Shown here: positions 1 to 3,898 of the stretch, piece after piece | Layout: each line of letters begins with the position of its first letter | Numbering within the stretch: position 1 is the first letter of the stretch | Assembly (NCBI GenBank): GCA_003486785.1 | Contig: DNFZ01000022.1 | Location: 1-5,105 of the forward strand | From: Clostridiales bacterium | GTDB lineage: Bacteria; Bacillota; Clostridia; Christensenellales; CAG-138 | Reading direction: 5' to 3' | Length of the DNA stretch: 5,105 nt | Made by a program: the position numbers and the translations under genes | Notes under the pieces: model-generated | Database searches by the model: none | What the model was told of the DNA's origin: nothing | Seen by the model: the letters and a program-made list of their open reading frames with translations, nothing else

Positions 1-223
1 CCGCGCCGATGTTGTCGATGCCCAGCGTCAGCGTGCCGCTCTTGAACTCCTTGACCACCTCAGCGGCGCCATCGTCGGCATAGAGCGTCGCCTCGTTGAT
101 ATCGATCTTCAATTCCGCAGACATCGCCTTGGCAAGCGAAACAGGCGCGGCATAGGTTTCGTCGCCGTTCGTGCCTTCGGTAATCTTCGCGTAGTAGAGT
201 TTATCCAGTCCGATGGTTGCCAT
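1..223 (-). CDS. Phage major tail protein, phi13 family (N-terminal 74 residues)
   Basis: This is the tail tube subunit of a long non-contractile tail. The ATG is at 223-221, directly after the TAG of the preceding gene (zero spacing), with a GGAGGA ribosome binding site at 231-236, seven bases upstream. The open frame runs off the left edge of the window; this family is usually around 190 to 200 residues, so well over half is missing. The visible part starts MATIGLDKLYYAKI and continues with PVSLAKAMSAEL (27-38), EATLYADDGAAE (44-55) and KEFKSGTLTLGIDNIG (58-73). This is the recognisable start of the phi13-type major tail protein family (TIGR01603). Family assignment is from remembered consensus, not a search. 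The position after the tail terminator fits. The fold should be a beta-barrel tube ring, but only its first strands are visible here. Confidence 0.93.
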   Translation of the reverse strand, partial: MATIGLDKLYYAKITEGTNGDETYAAPVSLAKAMSAELKIDINEATLYADDGAAEVVKEFKSGTLTLGIDNIGA

Positions 224-565
224 CTATTCTTCCTCCATATACTCTTTCGCCACATCGATGGCGAAAAGGTGATAGCCCGTGTCCTCTTCCAGTCCGATAT
301 AGCGGCGTTCGGTTACTAAGAATCCCGCCGATAAGAGCAGCCGAACAAGCTGTCGTTTCTTCGCGCCATAGTTCCCCTTTGATAAGAGAGACAACCGCGC
401 TTCTTCGATGTTCATACCAGGCGCATTGTCAGAAAACAGCTCGAAATGCTCCGAAATCGGCGTAATCACAACATACTCGTCCGGCGCGGTGGCAGAGAAA
501 ACGCCAGTCTCCACAGGAAGTCCGACGCTCTCGACGATCGTATTCAGTTCTTCTAACATACTCAC
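224..565 (-). CDS. Probable tail terminator / tail completion protein
   Basis: This encodes 113 residues of a family I recognise as conserved in Bacillota prophages at exactly this place, between the gp10-like gene and the major tail protein; it is often annotated only as hypothetical. Motifs seen are GLPVETGVFSATAPDEYVVI (15-34), FELFSDNAPG (41-50), RLSLLSKGNY (57-66) and ERRYIGLEEDTGYHLFAIDV (86-105). The pattern is a helix, beta strands, a long helix (68-82), then more strands, which suits the small alpha/beta terminator fold of lambda gpU or SPP1 gp17. Such proteins cap the finished tail tube and form the surface that meets the head. The role is inferred from position and size. The start is taken as GTG at 565, which overlaps the previous TGA by four bases; the ATG two codons in (559) is the alternative. 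The stop TAG abuts the next ATG. Confidence 0.82.
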   Translation of the reverse strand: MSMLEELNTIVESVGLPVETGVFSATAPDEYVVITPISEHFELFSDNAPGMNIEEARLSLLSKGNYGAKKRQLVRLLLSAGFLVTERRYIGLEEDTGYHLFAIDVAKEYMEEE

Positions 566-990
566 GGGATATCCAGTTCCTCCTTCAACACCGTCTGCAT
601 CGCCTCAATGCACGGTTTCCGGCTTGACGATTTCGTCTGCTTCAGAAACGGCTTCGGTGGCTGACCATGCTTTCCGTATTCCAGTACATTGGCGAGCATG
701 GCGTTGCTCACTTCGCCGCGTCCCTCCGAAAATCCTACTTTCACGTCGAGATTTCCAACGCGATCCAGCTTTGCGGGCGATACGCCAAGCGCTGCGGCAA
801 GCTTGCCTGCCGAGCGAGACTTATACTTCGTCCCTCGACCAATTGCCGCTTGCAGATTCGATTTCATCTTTTCCATGACAACCTTACCGCCCGCCGCGAG
901 CGCTTTTGGAATCGCAACGTCGAGCGCGTTACCCATGTCGGCGATCTGGTTGAGAAACTCGTCCGGCATCTCGATTTTCACCTTAGCCAT
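562..990 (-). CDS. HK97 gp10-family head-tail joining / tail completion protein
   Basis: This 142-residue protein carries the hallmark of the HK97 gp10-like family (PF04883/TIGR01725): the C-terminal block NVLEYGKHGQPPKPFLKQ at residues 101-118, followed by a closing helix (about 123-139). The N-terminal half is a long helix-rich segment (11-50) and a basic loop GRGTKYKSRSAGKL (51-64). Family members act at the head-tail interface, probably in neck or tail completion; the exact role varies between phages. The ATG at 990 overlaps the end of the adaptor gene by eight bases and has GAAGGTGA at 997-1004, six bases upstream. The GGTGA part is complementary to the 16S rRNA tail. The stop TGA overlaps the next GTG. 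Length is normal and there is no sign of damage. Confidence 0.9.
   Translation of the reverse strand: MAKVKIEMPDEFLNQIADMGNALDVAIPKALAAGGKVVMEKMKSNLQAAIGRGTKYKSRSAGKLAAALGVSPAKLDRVGNLDVKVGFSEGRGEVSNAMLANVLEYGKHGQPPKPFLKQTKSSSRKPCIEAMQTVLKEELDIP
578..585 (-). promoter_or_regulatory. Distant Shine-Dalgarno of the tail terminator gene
   Basis: AAGGAGGA lies near the end of the gp10-like gene, 12 bases before the GTG at 565 and 18 before the ATG at 559. The spacing is longer than usual for either, but it and the GTGA stop-start overlap favour the GTG. Coupling to translation of the gp10-like gene could make up for the poor spacing. Confidence 0.55.
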
Positions 991-1315
991 CTGGCGTCAC
1001 CTTCTTTGCCAGCACTTCTAGGTACATTCCACGACCCTTGACATCCTCGACGGACGTGATTTCAAAACGATCATCGCCGCAGAGTATTACGTGCGCCGTG
1101 GTTACGTTTAGGGTCGGGATGATACGAACCCGGAACAAATCCGTCGCCTCTGAAAAGGCGGCACGATTGACCCATTTCTGAGAACCGTGCCGCCCTTCCC
1201 TATAAGCAAATGCCGAAATCAAAACCTGATCGGTCTTTGTCGCGAATCCCTCCGCATCCTTTGTCACGACTTCCCGCGCGATGGAGATCAGCGTGTTCAT
1301 TCTGCCATAGCTCAC
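983..1315 (-). CDS. Phage head-tail adaptor (head closure) protein
   Basis: With the chosen start this is 110 residues, normal for the Phage_H_T_join family (PF05521; SPP1 gp16-like). These proteins form the ring that closes the connector after DNA packaging and gives the tail a docking surface. Visible family features are the N-terminal MSYGRMNTLISI, an EGRHGSQKWVNRAAF segment (40-54), LFRVRII (60-66), and the closing strands DDRFEITSVEDVKGRGMYLE (81-100). I chose GTG at 1315-1313: it overlaps the connector stop as GTGA, follows a purine-rich GGAAGGTGGG (1319-1328), and gives an N-terminus like relatives. A TTG at 1330 is open in frame but has no ribosome binding site, and an ATG at 1300 would cut conserved sequence. 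The spacing from the Shine-Dalgarno is short. The 3' end overlaps the gp10-like gene by eight bases. Confidence 0.88.
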   Translation of the reverse strand: MSYGRMNTLISIAREVVTKDAEGFATKTDQVLISAFAYREGRHGSQKWVNRAAFSEATDLFRVRIIPTLNVTTAHVILCGDDRFEITSVEDVKGRGMYLEVLAKKVTPDG

Positions 1316-1629
1316 GAACCCACCTTCCAATCGCGGTCAAGGCGAAGCAGGGTGTTCACTGTGTTCCATACCTGCTGCCCGGCCTGTACATTGTCCGCGA
1401 AGAATCCACCAGTGCTGCCATCCCGGCTCTCATAGAAATGAGATGTCAGCATGATCACCGCTGCCTCGGTAGTCGGTGGCATACCCGCCACTTCGTAAGT
1501 TCCGGCGGTTAAATGCTGGTAGCTTTCGGCGTATGCTACAGCGGCATCGATCAAACGTTGCAGCAACTCATCGTCAGCATCATGCGACAGGATCAGGTTT
1601 GCCTTGACCTTACTCAGAAGCGTCGCCAT
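1312..1629 (-). CDS. gp6-like head-tail connector protein
   Basis: This 105-residue, mainly helical protein belongs to the gp6-like connector (DNA packaging) family (PF05135; HK97 gp6 / SPP1 gp15 type), which forms a ring under the portal. Typical features are an N-terminal helix ending in ILSHDADDELLQRLIDAAVA (13-32), an aromatic helix AYAESYQHL (32-40), then PTTEAAVIMLTSHFYESRD (52-70), where the family has its conserved helix plus tyrosine, and a C-terminal helix (84-97). The ATG at 1629 comes six bases after the fibre gene's TAA and in the same reading frame, and it lacks any Shine-Dalgarno sequence within 15 bases, so translation probably depends on ribosomes finishing the fibre gene. 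The stop TGA overlaps the adaptor's GTG. Length and motifs indicate an intact gene. Confidence 0.9.
   Translation of the reverse strand: MATLLSKVKANLILSHDADDELLQRLIDAAVAYAESYQHLTAGTYEVAGMPPTTEAAVIMLTSHFYESRDGSTGGFFADNVQAGQQVWNTVNTLLRLDRDWKVGS
1319..1328 (-). promoter_or_regulatory. Shine-Dalgarno-like purine run for the head-tail adaptor
   Basis: GGAAGGTGGG precedes the GTG at 1315 by three bases from the end of the run. The AAGGTGG core resembles AAGGAGG with one change. It supports the GTG start over the in-frame TTG at 1330, which would lie upstream of the run. Confidence 0.55.
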
Positions 1630-1635
1630 CTTATA

Positions 1636-1932
1636 TTAAGAAGCGCCCGCTTCGTCCGCCGCCATGATACCCGCGTTCTTGAGCCTTTGCAGTAACGCGT
1701 TGAGGTCACTCTTCAAATCGGCGATGGTCGAGGCATTACTCGAAGCTTGATTTGCTGCCTGATACACGCTGCCAGCCGTTTGCTCGGTAGCAAAGCCCGA
1801 TTGCAAACCGGTGACGGTGGCGGTATCCAGAACCTCCAGAGTACCGCCAATCACCAGTCGATCACCACCGTCGGTGAGGTAGTTCTTACAGTTGCGGGTC
1901 GCGTCACCCACAGGAGTCTCAATGATCTGCAT
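1636..1932 (-). CDS. Head fibre protein (phage_fiber_2-like)
   Basis: This 98-residue protein resembles the small head fibre proteins found just after the capsid gene in many Bacillota phages (PF11133, named after phi29 gp8.5). Two blocks support this: NYLTDGGDRLVIGGTLEVLD (17-36), which looks like two short beta strands around a GG turn, and the C-terminal helix ADLKSDLNALLQRLKNAGIM (71-90), where the family has a conserved FNALL-like core (here LNALL). An Ala/Gln/Ser-rich stretch (48-70) links them. The expected role is decoration of the mature capsid, perhaps as fibres at symmetry axes; this is inferred from family and position. It starts at ATG 1932 with GGAGGG at 1938-1943, 12 bases after the capsid stop. 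A single cysteine at residue 15 is present. No signal peptide or membrane segment is visible. Confidence 0.78.
   Translation of the reverse strand: MQIIETPVGDATRNCKNYLTDGGDRLVIGGTLEVLDTATVTGLQSGFATEQTAGSVYQAANQASSNASTIADLKSDLNALLQRLKNAGIMAADEAGAS
1640..1653 (-). repeat. Small inverted repeat before the connector start
   Basis: The minus strand reads GAAGCG-GG-CGCTTC, two six-base arms around two bases; in RNA the closed form would be a 5-bp stem with a GGGC tetraloop. It lies in the last codons of the fibre gene, directly before its TAA and 10 bases from the connector ATG, where a Shine-Dalgarno sequence would normally be. It may hold back independent initiation or may be chance; no poly-T follows, so it is not a terminator. 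Confidence 0.4.
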
Positions 1933-1944
1933 TTTGTCCCTCCA

Positions 1945-3144
1945 TTACGCCTTCTGCTGCAGGACCTTGATCGCTTCCGGCAGAATGAGCTTACCGTCGA
2001 GTCGCTGCGACGCGAGGAAACCGATCTGACCGGTCGTGGCGTACAGCTCGTTCAGGCGCTTGAACGTGCGGCCCCGACGATCGGCAATCCAATAGTAGGA
2101 GAAGTCGCCAAACGCGATGGACTTATTACCTGCTGCGACTCCCGGCATGAACTCGCTGGTGACGATACGGTGACCGAGGATCGTATCCGGCGCATTTTCC
2201 GTGATTCCCGGGCGCCAGAGGTACTGCCCGTCGCCGTCTTTGAGTTTGCGCAGCAGCTTCACAGTCGTGTCGTTGAGCACAAACACAGCGCTCTTGCGGT
2301 AGGGTGCGCGCAGCGAATATACGAGGTCGATCAGCTCGTCACCCGTAATCGCCGATGCGCCCGCCGTGGTCACACCGATCTCCGCGCCACCGGTCGTGTG
2401 CAGAATGCCGATGGGTTTGCTCACACCGTTGCCGGTGAGGAACGCGTCCTCTTCCTTGTCGCCGATACGTTTGCCGAACTGATCGGAAACATACCCCTCG
2501 ATGTCGAAGACACTGTCGGAGAGCAGTTCCTCGGAGACCTTGATCATGGTCGCAAGCTTGTACGCGCCGAGCACGACCTGCGAGAACGTATCGTCCGAGA
2601 GCGGGTAGGTACCCTCTTCGTCGACCCAGTCGGCGGTGCCTTTGGATGCAACTACCGGAATCTTCCGATCGCCATAACTGGTCTGGATCACGTGGCAGAG
2701 TGGGCGCAATACATTCGCGACCGTCAGCTTCTGCACCAGCGTACGCTCAAACTCGTCGGGAACGAGGTAACCACCCTCGCTGTCAGTGCCTTCGACCAGA
2801 GAGTTCAGAATTTCGGGTCTCGAGTTCTTGGAGCGAATCGCGTTCCAGAACGCCTTCTTGTAAGCGTCGGACGCACGACCCGTTTTCTGGTCTGCGGCGG
2901 GTTGCGCCGGCTTGCTGGTCAGCGGATCCGCGGTGGGTTTGTTCAATTCGGCATCCAGCGCAGCCTGCCGTTCCAGCCGGTCGATCTCTTTGCCGAGGTT
3001 GACGACGTCGGCTTCCATCTTTTCGTATGTCGCTACGTCCTCGGCGGCGAGAAGACCGTCCGTGCCGCGCTTGGTGTCGAGAAACGCTTTGGCCGCATCC
3101 CACGCCTTCGCGCGCTTTTCGCGGAGTTCCTGAATCTGGTTCAT
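1945..3144 (-). CDS. Major capsid protein, HK97 fold
   Basis: This is a 399-residue capsid protein of the Phage_capsid family (PF05065/TIGR01554). Residues 1-70 are a charged, heptad-like helical delta domain (for example EKMEADVVNLGKEIDRLERQ, 41-60). A Pro/Ala-rich linker follows (70-90). The mature shell portion begins near EGTDSEGGYLVPDEFERTLV (118-137), the usual junction. The E-loop lies around 158-192 and includes DWVDEEGTYPLSDDTF (172-187). The spine helix region is SEELLSDSVFDIEGYVSDQF (204-223), followed by FLTGNGVSKPIGIL (235-248). The P-domain and closing strands end at LILPEAIKVLQQKA. The adjacent ClpP-like protease is expected to remove the delta domain, at a site probably between residues 90 and 118 (inferred). 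ATG 3144 has AAAGGAGA at 3152-3159, overlapping the protease stop, and a strong hairpin lies just upstream. Length is typical. Confidence 0.97.
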   Translation of the reverse strand: MNQIQELREKRAKAWDAAKAFLDTKRGTDGLLAAEDVATYEKMEADVVNLGKEIDRLERQAALDAELNKPTADPLTSKPAQPAADQKTGRASDAYKKAFWNAIRSKNSRPEILNSLVEGTDSEGGYLVPDEFERTLVQKLTVANVLRPLCHVIQTSYGDRKIPVVASKGTADWVDEEGTYPLSDDTFSQVVLGAYKLATMIKVSEELLSDSVFDIEGYVSDQFGKRIGDKEEDAFLTGNGVSKPIGILHTTGGAEIGVTTAGASAITGDELIDLVYSLRAPYRKSAVFVLNDTTVKLLRKLKDGDGQYLWRPGITENAPDTILGHRIVTSEFMPGVAAGNKSIAFGDFSYYWIADRRGRTFKRLNELYATTGQIGFLASQRLDGKLILPEAIKVLQQKA

Positions 3145-3151
3145 GTATTCT

Positions 3152-3159
3152 TCTCCTTT
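3152..3159 (-). promoter_or_regulatory. Ribosome binding site of the capsid gene
   Basis: AAAGGAGA lies seven bases before the capsid ATG, and its first two bases are the last two of the protease stop codon TAA. It is a near-perfect match to the 16S rRNA tail, as expected for the most abundant product of the operon, and lies only 15 bases after the 10-bp hairpin at 3175-3197. Confidence 0.88.
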
Positions 3160-3898
3160 ATTTCTTCAAAAGATTGAGCCGCTGCAACAGCGGCTCAGCG
3201 GGAAATTTCGGTTCTGCAGGTGTTTCGTCAGGCGGCTTTTCCGCTGCAGATTGTTTTACCGCCTGCATATGCTCCAACTTGTTGAGCAGCGAGTTCGTCA
3301 CCGCCCGGCGGCTGAACTGGTAGCTGTTGATCGTCATGCCGTCCGGCACGCCCGTTTCGCGCGTCAGGATGCCATCCGCGAAGCCAAGCTCGATCGCTTT
3401 TTTCGCGTTCAGCCAGGTTTCGGCATCCATTAGATTTGAGATCTTCGCGCGCGACATGCCGGTTTTTAGCTCATATGCTGTGATGATGCTCTCCTTGACC
3501 TCATCCAGCATGGCGATCGCCTTCTGCATTTCCTCCGTGTCGCCGATGACCACCGTCAGCGGGTTGTGAATCATGAGTAAGCTCGTCGGCGCCATGAGCA
3601 CTTCGGTGCCTGCCATGGCGATGACCGAAGCGGCGCTTGCCGCGATTCCGTCTATTTTGACGGTGACCCGGCCTTTGTACTCCATGAGCATGGTGTAGAT
3701 TTGGCTCGCGGCCACGCAATCGCCGCCGGGGCTGTTTACATAGATCACGACGTCGCCCGTACCGGCGTTCAACTGTTCCCTGAAAAGTTTCGGCGTAACA
3801 TCGTCGTCAAACCAGCTCTCTTCTGCAATCACACCGTCGATAGTTAAAATGCGGGTGCCATCCTCATTTCGCACCCAGTTCCAAAAGGCTTTTTTCAA
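3158..3898 (-). CDS. ClpP-like head maturation (prohead) protease
   Basis: This 246-residue serine protease of the ClpP/S14 type occurs in HK97-like head modules, where it cleaves the capsid delta domain during procapsid maturation. Visible motifs are the substrate-binding strand and oxyanion turn VIYVNSPGGD (51-60), the nucleophile motif GIAASAAS (84-91) with Ser88 at the ClpP active-site position, and the histidine motif MIHNPL (109-114) with His111. The acid should lie in NLMDAETWLNAKKAIELGFAD (155-175): Glu160 aligns with the ClpP aspartate, with Asp158 nearby. After about residue 205 there is a Pro/Glu/Lys-rich tail ending LLQRLNLLKK, outside the ClpP core. The start is TTG at 3898, which overlaps the portal stop as TTGA and has a perfect AAAGGAGG seven bases upstream. 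The end of the gene carries a strong inverted repeat before the capsid gene. Confidence 0.95.
   Translation of the reverse strand: MKKAFWNWVRNEDGTRILTIDGVIAEESWFDDDVTPKLFREQLNAGTGDVVIYVNSPGGDCVAASQIYTMLMEYKGRVTVKIDGIAASAASVIAMAGTEVLMAPTSLLMIHNPLTVVIGDTEEMQKAIAMLDEVKESIITAYELKTGMSRAKISNLMDAETWLNAKKAIELGFADGILTRETGVPDGMTINSYQFSRRAVTNSLLNKLEHMQAVKQSAAEKPPDETPAEPKFPAEPLLQRLNLLKK
3175..3197 (-). repeat. Perfect 10-bp inverted repeat (RNA hairpin) at the protease-capsid junction
   Basis: On the minus strand, TGAGCCGCTG and CAGCGGCTCA are perfect inverted copies (3188-3197 and 3175-3184) separated by the three-base loop TTG. The transcript would form a GC-rich 10-bp stem. It lies inside the last codons of the protease (encoding about AEPLLQRLN) and ends 30 bases before the capsid ATG. 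The following bases, ATCTTTTGAAG, contain only a short T run, so it is a poor rho-independent terminator. A role as an mRNA stability or processing element at the 5' side of the capsid message, or as a partial attenuator, is inferred. Confidence 0.65.

Noticed and set aside
217..1695. Several plus-strand open frames of 60 to 156 codons opposite the tail-joining genes
   Set aside because: All lie opposite recognised minus-strand phage genes and give low-complexity Ser/Arg/Pro-rich translations with no family resemblance.
2164..2200. A GATACG/CGTATC inverted repeat within the capsid gene
   Set aside because: Six-base arms with a 12-base loop in the middle of conserved coding sequence; expected by chance in a gene of this length.
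2783..3103. A second minus-strand frame of 106 codons inside the capsid gene
   Set aside because: It is an arginine-rich out-of-frame shadow of the delta domain and linker coding region, with no own ribosome binding site seen. A nested scaffold gene was considered, but the delta domain already fills that role.
1747..3177. A 476-codon open frame on the plus strand, antisense to the capsid and fibre genes
   Set aside because: It is in exact codon register with both minus-strand genes, so its stops could arise only where they use TTA, CTA or TCA codons, which these GC-leaning genes avoid. Its translation resembles no known protein, and the minus strand encodes clear HK97-type proteins with proper ribosome binding sites.
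3175..3197. Reading the protease-capsid hairpin as a rho-independent terminator
   Set aside because: The stem is good but is followed by ATCTTTTGAAG, not a continuous T run, and terminating here would cut off the capsid and all downstream genes, which have no visible promoter of their own.
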